DNA from: Acanthococcus lagerstroemiae
Taxonomy: Eukaryota > Arthropoda > Insecta > Hemiptera > Eriococcidae
Direction: 5' to 3'
NCBI GenBank assembly: GCA_031841125.1
Contig: CM063111.1
Location: forward strand, 34,980,955-35,044,954
DNA: 64,000 nt
Shown in pieces: positions 43,900-55,124 of this stretch. Both the position numbers and the translations under genes were made by a program. The notes under the pieces were generated by a model. The model worked only from the letters and a program-made list of their open reading frames with translations, made no database searches and was not told the DNA's origin. Every line of letters starts with the position of its first letter. Position 1 is the first letter of the stretch.

Positions 43900-44232
43900 A
43901 CAAGACTGAAAAACAAAAAAATAAAAGAGGAAACGGGTATCAAAGAGGTGTACATCAAGAAGGGACACGACAGAACAAAATTATCAGTGAGTGGGAATTT
44001 TACGACAAGAAAAGAAGGAGAGAAATTCCAGGTACAAAATGGGGTGATGATGTAACAAAAGTTACGGGAATAATGTGGGGAAGAGTTGCCTAAAACCAAA
44101 AAAGATGGAACAAAGCGGGGAGGCCTATATACCCAAAGGGTCTGAGTAGTTCAGTATACGAAGTGTATATATCCTCTTTTGTATGTATTTATCAAACTGT
44201 AGAACTACACAAATAAAAGGCTGTTATTAATT
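43900..44232 (+). mobile_element. Non-LTR retrotransposon 3' end
   Basis: One frame reads QNKIISEWEFYDKKRRREIP, then KWGDDVTKVTGIMWGRVA, a stop, and NQKRWNKAG, corresponding to the family's RRGRPKTRW-DDI-KVAG-W..VAQDR..WK tail. The 3' UTR ends with AATAAAAGG (44212) and a short TTATTAATTA tail. Strongly degenerate. Confidence 0.72.
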
Positions 44233-44559
44233 ACGATCCTAAAGATTTCAGTTTTTGGAAACCATGTTCAGCATTTATATTCTAATTATCCAATTGAATT
44301 TTTAAGAACCCCAATATCTTCGTCTGAACAACACAAACATGAAGCGATAAACTGCAAATAAATCAGGACACTCCGACTGAACACAATGTGACTTGAAGAG
44401 CCGGAGTCTAGGGGGTCTAGACCCCCTTGCAACTTTGTCAAATAGTTTCTTTTTTTTCTAATTTTAGCACTCCCGCCTATCCAACTCACTTTAGCCATTT
44501 CATTTTATCCCACAATCTAGATCAGCCGCGAAGCTGGTCAGCTAGTCTAATATAAAACA
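44233..44559. other. No gene; perfect palindrome
   Basis: GGGGGTCTAGACCCCC at 44411-44426 is a perfect 16-base palindrome in an otherwise ordinary stretch. Confidence 0.5.
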
Positions 44560-45030
44560 AAAAAAAAAAGAATTGCGGTTAATCCCCATATCCCGCTTCC
44601 CTTACTTACGCCGATATCGAGCCCCCGTATCGTGGGCATAGGCCTCCCCGATTCTTTTCCATGCATTTCTGTTTTGGGCCGGCCTGCACCAGGGTAGTCC
44701 CACCCTTCCAATTATTTCTTCATTTCAGCTGGTCGCTGGCCTGCCTCTTCTCCTCGGCCCGTACGGCACCCAAAACGTCAGTTTTCTACTCCATCACCCA
44801 ACTTCCGCTCGAGCTAGGTGATCCACATAATCCATCTTCAGCTGTTTAATGCTATGAACTACCCCCTGCTGTGTTCGTTTTTGCCCAGATTGTTGTATTT
44901 CTGATTTTACCCTTTTTCTTGATGCCGAGAATACTTCTCTCCATGCTTCGCTGGCTAAAGGCGAGTTTCCGCCTGCGTTGTTGCTCACGTCTAGGCGGCG
45001 TACGTTAGGATCCCTACGAGTGGCGTCCAA
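44560..45030 (-). mobile_element. Non-LTR retrotransposon 3' part (minus)
   Basis: On the minus strand, SIKQLKMDYVDHLARAEVG and, after a frame change, VPYGPRRRGRPATS, a stop, NEEIIGRVGLPWCRPAQNRN and AWKRIGEAYAHD lead to a stop codon. An A run at about 44561-44571 (T-rich on the minus strand) lies beyond it. The order and motifs are those of the endonuclease-reverse transcriptase tail. Confidence 0.82.
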
Positions 45031-45170
45031 AGATTACTATCAAGACTGCATTCAATGTCCTCAGTCACCTATTACTGAATCCTCAAACATAAAATTTCAT
45101 TTTTTCGCCCTTTCCTCTTCACCCATTTGAAGCTCTTTTCCCAGAGGCTACTGAAAATAATGGTAACACT

Positions 45171-45416
45171 CAGTGGCGTAGCCAGGGGGGGGGGTATTAG
45201 GGGGATGAATCCCCTCCCACTTGAGAGAATTTTTTACATGCTGGCAGTATCACAGTAAATGCGCGAAATGAAATTTAAATTCATAAGCATAATTGAAGTT
45301 GAAAAGCACAACATACTGATACGTCAATGTAAAAATATACAGTTCATACTAGGTGTACCTCCCTGCCCAAAATTTTGCTGACCCCCTCTCTTGGAAGAAT
45401 TCTGGCTACGCCACTG
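45171..45416. mobile_element. hAT-like non-autonomous element, perfect ends
   Basis: TIR CAGTGGCGTAGCCAG at 45171-45185 is exactly inverted at 45402-45416. The 8-bp target GTAACACT is duplicated perfectly (45163-45170 and 45417-45424). Length 246 bp. A G run follows the left TIR and CCCCCTCTCTTGG precedes the right one. The best-preserved member of the GCGTAGCCAG group, so probably a recent insertion. Confidence 0.95.
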
Positions 45417-45424
45417 GTAACACT

Positions 45425-46429
45425 AATTATACTAGTGCCGCACCATTCAATAAATTCACCGCTGCCAAACTCTGAAATTTTTTAGATGACTTAAGAAAAT
45501 ACTTACATGTAAAATGTTTCAACTTGAATAAGCGTTTTTGTATGCAAGTTAAAAATACTTTTCTACCAGAAGTTTCCAGAGAAAACTTTCAAAGCTACTT
45601 TAGTAGGGGGAGTGAGGAAGAATTTCAATTTTTTTCAACAACGAGATAATTCATCCGACAGGAAAATATAATAAAAAGAGTTCACTTCATAAGTTTAGCC
45701 AGCTGAAAATCTGATTAGCTAATTTTGTTTCCCACTGGCGATTCAGCCAACTGAAGAACCTCGCGAACACCCCCCTTTCTCTGACGTTTATGAGATTCAC
45801 CCTATCAACTCAAGTGTTTTATGCGCTACTTTTTACCTTTAATTTTAACGAGATACATACTGCTTGGAGACGATGACCCATTGTAACCCGAAGGTTGAAT
45901 TTTTCTGTCGATGCTAAAGTACCCAGAAAACATTGAAAATTGAAAGAAATACACATAAAGGAAAATATAAATCATTTTACTGCAGCATGTAGGGGCCTAG
46001 GAACCTCATAATTTCACTCTCTGATACATTGTCAAATCTGAATTTACTCAATTTGCACATGGAGAAAAACGTGAAGTTCCTACAAATTTGCAAATACCAA
46101 CAACACAATCCAATTTTCTACCATATTTCCCGAAAAATAGTTTCCACATACAATAAAGCAGACCATTGTCTATACCTACAAGAAGTCATCGATGAGGTAC
46201 CAACGAAATGTTAACGTAATGTTAACCGCCAACGCTAATATTTTTCGATACTCGTATGACGTCACATACCGACTGATCGTTAGCCGCTTACACCATATCA
46301 AAGAAGGCGGGGCTTTTATCACGCTCAAACTGGATTTATTCCTCGGATTTCGTAGAACTCGATGGCCACATTTTCTATAGCCAAGCCACTGAACAATTTC
46401 GACATTAAGTTGTGATGACGCTTAGGCTT
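45425..46429. other. No gene recognised
   Basis: AT-rich; frames at 46029-46380 have no recognisable domain. Confidence 0.4.
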
Positions 46430-46815
46430 TTCCACACATGCTCAAACCTCTTCAAAATTCATAAAAACTTTTCAGGTTCAGTTAAAACTCTTCTTCCAAA
46501 CTAGTTTTGCTTTTCAAGATTCTTGAAACTTTTCTGGTCTTGGTTAACTCATTCAGAGTCTTCCAGACGCACTGAAGACGATTAAAGACGATTTCAGATT
46601 CTTTAAGACTCTTCAAATAGGTTTACGTCATTACTTAACACTCACTTTTTCAAACTAAGTCTATTCAAGACGCATCAAAACTTGTTTAAGATCAAGACTC
46701 ATTTCGAACCCGCTAAGGCTGTTCCAAATTCATTCTGAAAGACTTTCAAGAAGCATCCATACATGCTCAACACACACTTTAGAACTCCTCCAGATTTGTT
46801 CAAGGCTCTTAGGAT
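46430..46815 (-). repeat. Degenerate 10/11-bp phased array (antisense)
   Basis: Words such as AAAACTTTTCAGG, AAAACTCTTC, CAAGATTCTTGAAAC, TTTAAGACTCTTC, TATTCAAGACG, TTTAAGATCAAGACTC and AAAGACTTTCAAG succeed one another at about ten-base steps, as in 12005-12640 and 33000-33475. Confidence 0.6.
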
Positions 46816-47342
46816 TAGTAGCAAATTTACATGTAATGCACCCCGAAGCAAATTATTAAAAAATGCTCCTTCCCCTAAAATAAATTTTATGCTTCGATTT
46901 TTCTTCTAGGATTTCTGCAACGAAAAAAAAAAAAAAAAAAACCCACACTATCAAATCCTATTTGCTTGATTTTTCTTAAATCAAGAATGAGAAAATTGAC
47001 ACCTCTTTTTAAAATTTCTCAATTTTTATCCAAAATCGTTGAACGTTGTTGGTGTGGCAAAGTCCACCCACTATCATCATATACACCAGAAATCATCTTT
47101 ATGAGTAATTTTTATCACAGTTGCCTAGAAAATCGCGCTAAGTCAGTGAGTAAAGAAGGACCTACACATGGAGCCAGTTTTATATCTTCCAAAAAGCCAC
47201 TCCCTAATGCATCCTGGGCGTCCCGCCAATAGCCTGAACATTGAAAAAAACTATGGTTCGTAATGTCGAAACAATTCGTTTTCTAAAACGATTCCAGGTA
47301 ATTTAGTTACCGGTTTCCTACACATATTAAAGGGCAACTTAT
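46816..47342. other. No gene; A run
   Basis: Contains a run of 18 or so A at 46924-46942. A frame at 46966-47232 (88 codons) has no recognised domain. Confidence 0.4.
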
Positions 47343-47350
47343 CTTCACAA

Positions 47351-48132
47351 TAGTGATCCCGATCTCAAGATCGATCTTTTAATCGATCTTATCGATCATT
47401 TAAAATTCTCGATCAAGATCGATGATCGATCATTTTGGTCATGATCGAAATTTCAATCTTTCAAAAAGTAACAACAGACCTGTTTAGTGTGACGTCACAT
47501 TGTTCCACAGCCGGCGGCAGCTAGCTGCGGCCTAGGTGTAATGTAAACTTCATCTGTGATAAGTTAAGTGATATTGATATGTGATAACAATAATGAAACA
47601 TGAAAGGGTAGTCGTTTTTAATTATGTGAGACTAATTCTGTTTTCAAACTCCAGCTGCAAAAATCAAGTAAAATATAAGAATGCAAAGGCAAATCAACTG
47701 ACCAAAATATATGCAATAGGATTCATAGAAAAAATGTATTGTTGAGCTCTTCAAGATGGAGAATAAAAATAAAAATCTCTGTACAGCAAGCCTTAATATG
47801 TTTTTTATTCCAGGTTGCAGCTCGCAGGTTCAGTTATCAGTTATTAATGTTGGGAGATGTGCTCTTGTGACGAATTTAACAAAATTTTCAACTTCAATAA
47901 ATTTTCTAGATTTTTTACTCATTGACAGCGAGAAATAACCAAAATTCATTTGGATTTTGCAGATTTGCAGATGCAGATAAACTTACACCAGTAAAAAAAT
48001 TCTCTGATTGATCAAGATCGATCTTATCAAAAATCGATCTTTTTACATAAGATCGGATCGAATCGAATATCGGAAGTCGTATGATCGAAAATTTCGATCA
48101 AATCGATCTTTTTTGAAAGACCGGGATCACTA
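47351..48132. mobile_element. hAT-like element with GATC-rich subterminal regions
   Basis: Flanked by a perfect 8-bp duplication CTTCACAA (47343-47350 and 48133-48140). TIR TAGTGATCCCG is exactly inverted at the right end. The first and last 115-130 bp each contain about ten GATC sites, mostly as ATCGATC or GATCGATC, on both strands. The central 500 bp are ordinary: one GC-rich patch near 47510 and a 60-codon frame (47756-47938) with no transposase feature. At 782 bp it is too short for a hAT transposase. Confidence 0.93.
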
Positions 48133-48140
48133 CTTCACAA

Positions 48141-49761
48141 TTTTCAAAATTTAACCCGGCCACCTCTCGAGGTTTTTGCCTATCCTATGAAGGTAACGTC
48201 TTCAAAAATTTGAAATAACTTTGGGGATCTCAAAGTTTAAAATAGGATTTAAGGATTTATACAAGGATTTGTTACCAAAAACTGAAATTCTCTTTAGAAG
48301 ATGAGGCGACTACAACTCATGTGCCTCAAAAGTAAAAGATATGCCGAGCAATTTAAAAAAGCCGTTTCTAGGTTCAAAATTGAACTCCTGTGAGTATTTA
48401 AAATAGTGGTACTGAAAAACTCAAATTAAAAATAAAAAGAAAGAAAAGTTAGGTTCATTAAAATAGAACACGCCGTGAATTTTCTTGGACTTATTTTTTA
48501 CGCTGATTCCTAACACGTGCTTTACATGGCCCCTACACATACCGTTTCTTCATAATTGGTTTTCAAAGTTCCAAAAATCATCGTACTTGAGCAGAATTAT
48601 TCTGAATTAAACATAGTATGATACTCAGAATGAGACACTTCATCTTAAATAATGATCCAAGACCTTCATAATGATTTACCGAAAATTGCCCTCTTTAAAA
48701 TACGTACCTTCCCATATATTTCACATGGAGTGGTAAATTACGCATCATAATTTACACAATGGTAATTCTCCCAGTAATTTACCGGTTGTTTATTTATATA
48801 ACGATAACTGTACATATCTATTTATAATGCCCTTTGCACTGGAAGTATATTACTAAATTTTTGCACTATTGAACATCTAACACTTTTAGTATCCGTTTTA
48901 CCCCCTCCCTCCGCGCCTTCGACATTCTTCATCAGTTTATTGTAATTATGGAGATTTAGAGATTTTGGATCACTATTCGAGATAGAGCACTCAATTCTGA
49001 ATATCATACATACGTTTTATTCTGAATAATTTTACTCAAGTATGATGATTTTTCAAAGTTTAAAATGGCCAATTATGAGGAAACGGTAAGTGGAGGGGCC
49101 ATATAAAGCACATATTCGGAATCGGTGCGAAAAATTAGTTCAGGAAAGTTTGCCCGCTGCATTTTTGTATGATATCGATTCCTTTTAAATTTTGAGTTTC
49201 TCCGGCCCGTAGCCAGAGAGGTGCTGAGCACCCCCTAGCGTTTGCCGGAGCCCGGCCTCAGCAAAATTTCGCGAATACAAATAACAAATTCTTTATATTC
49301 TTTTCGCTAGATTTGTTCAAATATTTTCTTTCCACCACATTTTAATGTTTATAAACTTGGCAACACTGATTTTACTTTGAAAGATAAAAGAATCGTGTGT
49401 TTGTCGCTTTGTCGTTCTTCATGATGTGTCACAAGAAAAGGGCCCGAGAGTCCATCCAGCAGTTTCAGACACACAGGCCTTTTTCTTGTGTCAGATTTTA
49501 ATTCACAAACACAGTGATAGGCTCGCGATCCAATTCACACTGATTATCGATGGCTAAATGCCTGAATGGCTGTTTCAGGATTTAAAACTGATAACTTGAT
49601 AAGTCCACAGAAATAAAATTTTTTACTTCCAAAAGTTCGAAAATTTGATTGTTGCAAAAGTGTTAACATTTTTTCACACGGTATTTTCAGTTTTTTCTTC
49701 AATCGGTTGTCGGTAAGTTGAATCACCAGGTATGATTATGAATTTTGAGACCAAATTCAAT
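48141..49761. other. No gene recognised
   Basis: AT-rich throughout. A segment near 49201-49255 (CCGGCCCGTAGCCAGAGAGG...GCCGGAGCCCGGCC) is GC-rich and resembles hAT-type ends, but no paired end could be fixed. Confidence 0.4.
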
Positions 49762-50034
49762 CAGTACAGCGTAGCCAGGATTTTGGATTTTCCCAAAGGG
49801 GGGGGCAAACTAGGATTTTCAAGGCAGAAAAAGTCGAGAATTAAGGTATTTTCAAAAATCACCGATATAAGAGGTAAGGTATTTTATAAAAATTATGGTA
49901 AAATTGCTGCCCGAACGAAAATTTTTCGAAAAAAACGTGTTTTAAAGGCGAAAAGTTGCTCATTCTTACATATTTTACATTCAATTTCAGGTGCCTTGGG
50001 GGCATTCGTCCCCTTCGCCCCCTGGCTACACCAG
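49762..50034. mobile_element. Probable hAT-like element, GCGTAGCCAGG ends
   Basis: Left CAGCGTAGCCAGGATTTT, then a G run, and right GCCCCCTGGCTACACCAG (complement CTGGTGTAGCCAGGGG) have the same arrangement as 45171-45416. Target duplication not found. A 177-codon plus frame (49732-50265) runs through the element and beyond; it is not conserved in its relatives and is treated as chance. Confidence 0.6.
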
Positions 50035-51249
50035 ATCTATACATTCTATACCGCGCGTATCTTCAAGCCGCTCCTGGTAACTCCCTACCACAGATGGCTG
50101 GGTACGGGCCTGGAGTTTCTTAATACCCAATTTCAAACACTCATCAAAACTTCAATTTTGAACCCAGAACCGACTTTTTTTTTTAACTGCTCAGAATATC
50201 TTCTGTTTTTAGGGCATGTTGGTTGTATTCACTTCATCTTCTTCTATAAGGGGTCATCCGCATAGGCGCTGAAAGTGAGGCTTATACTCACGATCCACTG
50301 AAAGACCCCCAAAATACTGAAAAAGTATTCCAGCGAAAAAATGTTCAGCATTATTTTGATACGTGTCACCCCCCCCCCCTCCCATGAGACCCCACTGCCC
50401 TTGAAGGACGCTGTGTACACTTATGGCGGCCCATATATTACGTAATCAAAATTTAGCCCATTTTAAACCCGTTCCCCTGACAAATCGACTGTAACTCATT
50501 TGACCCCACTTCGACAGCTGGATTACGTCATCATTTCTACAGGTTCCCAAGAATTATAATAGAACATATTTGATCGCTAAGCTGTAAATGTCAGTTATTC
50601 ACAAACCAACTCAAAGGAAAAATACGAATATTCATTATGAAAGCTTTAGTTCGCCTCAAAGGGTCTTTTCGGCCAATCATTCAAGAAATGTATCCCATCC
50701 AATGAGTTTACGCTTGCCGCGCCCCATTTTAACCTAAATCGTGCTATCGAGAACTGATGACGTAATCATTCATCAGACCTCCGTCCTTCGTAATCAAGTG
50801 TAATCAAATGCCAGAGCCACCCCCCTCCCCTAGTTGATTACGTATATGGGCAGTGTCTAAAGATTGGAGTGTTTGCAGACAAATTCTTATATAAATCCTG
50901 TGTTAAACTTTGAAGCCCCGGAGTTCGCCTTTAAATTATTCAAAATGTCCAAAAATTTCGTGACGTGACTTTCATAAGATGAGGAAAAACTTCGAGGGGC
51001 GGCCGGGTCAAATCTCGAAAATGTCTAAACTACCAGACACCGTAACATACGAGCCTAGACGGCGATGCCTCCAATGCGTCCGCACCCTCCGGAACTTTTT
51101 TAAAAGTCTTGTTCGAGCTGACATGCTCATGTGCAGCTTCCCTTTGACGGCATTGCTACATTCTTCCAAACGGATACCTGTCATCGGCCAAACGCAATCC
51201 CAAGACTCTATTTTACTTGAACACGATTTGTATGTATCTACCTTTCAGT
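50035..51249. other. No gene recognised
   Basis: A C run lies at 50371-50382. The stretch 50.4-50.9 kb contains loosely repeated TGATTACGT and CGTAATC words in both orientations (50436, 50527, 50761, 50790, 50836). A 90-codon frame at 50979-51251 has no recognisable domain. Confidence 0.4.
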
Positions 51250-51570
51250 AACAGTATCTCTATTCCCAGACCGCGGGAACGCACGTTCATTTGTCTTTTC
51301 CTCCGCCGTGGCCTTTCATCGGGCGTAAATTTCTTATCAAAAATCTGCCAAAACAGCTCTTGTCTATAGATGGCGGCGGCCGCCCGGCACCATTTTCAAT
51401 ACGCGGCCGAAAAGTGTACGGCCGCGCGGCACACGATGCCGATTCCCTTTTTCCGCGTACTCGATCCATTATCCGCGTACGCAGCTGACGCATCCGTCTC
51501 TCAACAACATCATGGAGTCTCCGCAGAAAACCTTTGTTAGGCCTTCTTTTGTTGCGCCTGGCATGCATTG
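51250..51570. other. CpG-rich island, possible promoter or first exon
   Basis: GC content and CpG density jump here (GATGGCGGCGGCCGCCCGGC near 51370, GCGGCCGAAAAG, ACGGCCGCGCGGCACAC), against AT-rich flanks. Frames on both strands are open (51287-51568 minus, 51291-51488 plus), which is expected in such DNA. Minus-strand ATGGTGCCGGGCGGCC sits in the middle. It could be a 5' exon of a host gene on the minus strand, but no splice partner was found. Confidence 0.35.
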
Positions 51571-53184
51571 CGCCATAATAATGCAGAGCCGTGGAAAACG
51601 CAAGTCATGTTATTCTCGGTTAATTTTTTCCTATTTCCTGTTCCCCTCAGGTTTTCCAATTATCCCTCCGTTAAATTTGTATCATCCCCTTTTCATTTTT
51701 ACGTACGTATTTTTTTAAATATAGGTATAGCTTATAAAGGTCCACACGCATACACACACGGCGCGAAGCAGGCGAACGGAAAGCGTGAAGTCTTTTCAAT
51801 ATGAAGCCGCGAGCTATAGGTCTGCACCGAATATCCTAATTCATTTCCAGCCAGTATGAATGGAATCAATAAAAACAATAATAACACAGATGTTAATTGA
51901 TTTTTATGATACTACCAGCGTGTATAACCAATACAACAAAAAAACGGTGTTTTTTTTTTTGTTGAATGTCGATACAATTTAAGCTGGTTGATGAGGGTGC
52001 TACGGAACACAAGCAAAGTGTACAGGGTTACTAACAGTTTAATACCTTTCGCTCGCCGCCCAACTGCTCAATTTTCCTCAAAATTGGATGAAACATACCA
52101 CTGCAGAGTTTCCATTTGACAACAGGAAATTTGAATCTAATGTACGGTTCTTGTACGATCTGAGCTTTTGTAAGAAATTCAAAATATGTCATCTTGAGGA
52201 CTCGTGACACATACATATATTCCCAACCTAACATTTACATATAACACTGAAAATGAGCAACAAAAAGATTTTATTCAGCTATGGCGCTTGCAGATGAAAT
52301 TCAATAATGACGTTTCACTTTAGCTACACTGATTCCTGGTACACTGGCCGCACTCCTTCAACTATATGTCCTGTTAATAATTTTTGACCCTCCTTCAACT
52401 TTTGGTCTGTAAGTAGAGTTCTAGCAATTTTACGTTCATGTCCGTGAGGAGCCATCCGAACTGACCATCAAACAACAATTATTTGAAGAGTTTCTTTCTA
52501 AAAAGTGTTAATTCCACTTATGTTAACTGTTCAGTATCGATAAGAAACTGTTTTTATCAGCACTGGACGTTAATTCTATTCAATGCTTTTAACTATAAAT
52601 GTGACCTGCTTCGAGAAAAGGTGGTTAGGTTAGTGAGCAAAAAATTCGATTTTGAAATTTTACTCGATTTATACTAATTAAGACCTGCTCTTTCACGAGG
52701 TGTTGTCAAAAAACAAAATAAAAAATAGTAATTTACGCTTGTACAAGCCATCAAAGTTGATCGCTCCAATCAAAAGTTACTTGCATTCAAAATTTGTGTT
52801 TTGCTTACTAAATCCGTTTTCTCGATGCAGGTCACTAATGCAGACACTACAACTTGCTGTTTTGCTATACCAGTGTTACCATTACATCGGTTGCGGAATA
52901 TCCTATAGGAATCCATCTCAACCTTCTCGGTAACAAGAGGAATTAACAATTTTGGAGAAAAAATGCTTAATTTCATCATCTTTATTGAGTTACATCATTC
53001 CAAATTGGTACGTGATAGGAAAGGAACACGGGTTAATCACATCTGTTTCGATTCATTAAAAACATAAAACCTGACCAATCTACTATTTATACCCTATCAC
53101 TTTATTCGTAAAGAACGGCTCTCTTCATTTTCCATAGTAAAGTCAATTTACCTATCGCATCATTTCATGAGACCTTATGCCCGA
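51571..53184. other. No gene recognised
   Basis: AT-rich, with a T run at 51950-51961. Small frames only. Confidence 0.4.
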
Positions 53185-53785
53185 TGCGCAACCAGTTACT
53201 CTCTAAAAGTTACCCATTTGCAACCCTCGGTTACCCAGACCCCCATCAGTTCCCCTTAGTTCCCCTTTAGTTACTCGGGTAACTGGAGGGATTTTGCGCA
53301 TTCCGATACGCAATCAGTTACCCTCTAGTTATCCGGGGAAAAGTTACCCATTTGCAACCTTCGGTTACCCTCAGACAGAGACGTACCGATAGGGGCAGGG
53401 GGCAACTTCCCCTCCCCCTCCCGAGAGAATTTTTCACTCAGCAGTTGGGAGAATTTACCATTTCAGTCAGGCGAGTTGGGAAAATCCAACAAGTTAAAAG
53501 GTGTTTTCTTCTTTTGCATTGATACTTGGAAATTTTGAGTTGAGTCAATTGAAAAAATCCAACAGATCAAAAGGTTTTTTTTTTTGCTTTGATAGTTGAG
53601 AATTCTGAGTTAAGTCAGCAGTTGGAACTTTCACAATTCTTACCCCCACGCCCTCCCCAGGAAAAACTCATCGGTACGTCCCTGCCATCAGATTACCCAG
53701 AAGCCCGTTAGTTGCCTTTGGTTTCCCTTTAGTTACCCGGGTAATTGGTGGAATTTTGTGCATCAGGCGCTTGATCCGCTAAAAG
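53185..53785 (+). repeat. Two tandem copies of a GTTACCC-rich unit, one split by an insertion
   Basis: Unit A (about 53187-53305) and unit B (about 53306-53375 continuing at 53685-53770) share GATnCGCAACCAGTTAC, AAAAGTTACCCATTTGCAACC, TCGGTTACCC, CAGTTCCCCTTAGTT-type and GTTACnCGGGTAA(C/T)TGG. Both are studded with GTTACCC/GTTCCCC words at short intervals. Unit B is split by the R2 element at 53376-53684, whereas unit A preserves the unoccupied site. Confidence 0.85.
53376..53684 (-). mobile_element. hAT-like repeat R2, best-preserved ends
   Basis: Left end CAGAGACGTACCGATAGG and right end CTCATCGGTACGTCCCTG are inverted copies (complement CAGGGACGTACCGATGAG). Flanks CCCTCAGA (53368-53375) and CCATCAGA (53685-53692) match at seven of eight. 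Interior repeats TTTGATAnTTGnGAATTTTGAG and CAACAnnTnAAAAGG twice. Length 309 bp and no coding content. Confidence 0.9.
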
Positions 53786-54541
53786 TTACCTTCAACCACA
53801 TCGGGAAAAATAAACAACACAAGACAACTATATAAATCAACGATGCCAAATTTCTATAAGCTTGCATATTCGCTAGACTCGTTCCACAAATACTATCACA
53901 ATGTTGCCAACTACCATCATTTGGTTAAAATATCATCTTTTGAACTGAGTCATCTTGGATGAACCGCAACTCTGAAGGTCATTCTAGACCACTTTAACCA
54001 GCTTCTGCAGCCCATCTCTTCTATTTCGAAACGTTTTTATTCTCTAAAGAGAAAAATTAGTTTCAAATTGTCTTTCAACTTAAAAAACACTGTTTCAAAC
54101 AAAAAAAAAAGTTTCAAACACTGTACCCCTATGACGAGACTGCGTCAATTTTTTCGAATTTATTGGCAGCGGTGCACAGCTCTAGAGCTAGCACTGCACC
54201 AGAACATATTTTGTGTATGTACTTCAAATGGAACTTCATCGAGACTCTTTTATTTATTTTCTTCAAGTTTCGGATGTTTTGAAATTTGTCTGTGGAAAAG
54301 TTTTGTTACATAAGTACCTATACAAAATTTTTTTAGAATTAAGAAAATCAGAAATGTGCCAGAACAGTGCCAGAGGATGGACGAAAGCAACAGCTGAATA
54401 CGGTCCATGAAAACTTGGTTGTTTTTTTATTTTTTGTAATATTGAAAAGATCGAAAAAGTTGAGAAAAACCGAAATGTGCGAGGAGAAAGGACCGTTATG
54501 TTTATTTTTTGGACCTTCATGATATCATGAAATATAGTATG
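53786..54541. other. No gene recognised
   Basis: AT-rich. A 94-codon minus frame (54263-54547) and plus frames overlap one another without domain signals. Confidence 0.35.
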
Positions 54542-55124
54542 TTTCAAATGAGACGCAAGTGGGTACTCGAAAATAACATTTAAAACTGGAACAAATCAGT
54601 AGAACAATATATGCGACCTGCCAGGAAGAAAGGGACCTGTGCGCAAAAATGTAAATTTTACAGGAGAGCGGATAAACAAAATTGATAACGTTTTCACGTT
54701 ATGAGACACTCAACTTTGAAAACTTACAGCAGTTTGGGAAATTTCTCAGAAAAACAGTTGTTATCACAAAAATGATTTTTTTAACGCATAGGTCCCTTTC
54801 TGCCTGGCAGGTCACATATTCAGATGAAATGTTGAAAATGTTGCCTATCGCAGGGGATACAGGGGTTTATAATGTTTTAAGAAATGCGAAAACAAACGTA
54901 CGATGTTGGCGCAACAAAAGAACTCGTTCTAAAGAAAAAGTCATTTTGGACCTTCACGCACAGAAACAAATTTCGTAATACGAAGTGAAGCTGGTATGAA
55001 CTATCGCTAATGGGGCGTTATAAGGGGGGGGGGCAAGGTTACCAAATCGCATAATAAAAACTTCTCTTCCTTTCTTTTTGGATCTGTTACAAGCACAGAA
55101 CCTTTACTTGCGTCTCATTTGAAA
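54542..55124. mobile_element. Nested fold-back element
   Basis: Outer arms TTTCAAATGAGACGCAAGT (54542-54560) and its exact complement (55106-55124), 19 bp. Inner arms of 24 bp at 54615-54638 and 54790-54813, starting GACCTGCCAGGAAGAAAGGG, match at 23 of 24. A G run at 55025-55033 and the 98-codon frame 54682-54978 lie inside; the latter has no domain. A target duplication was not identified. Confidence 0.75.

Noticed and set aside
49732..50265. 177-codon plus-strand open frame
   Set aside because: It runs through a probable hAT-like element and into both flanks; related elements do not keep the frame.
51287..51568. 93-codon Arg-rich minus frame in the CpG island
   Set aside because: Open frames on both strands are expected in CpG-rich DNA; no family recognised.
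54682..54978. 98-codon plus frame inside the fold-back element
   Set aside because: No transposase motif or other domain, and no conserved copy in the window.
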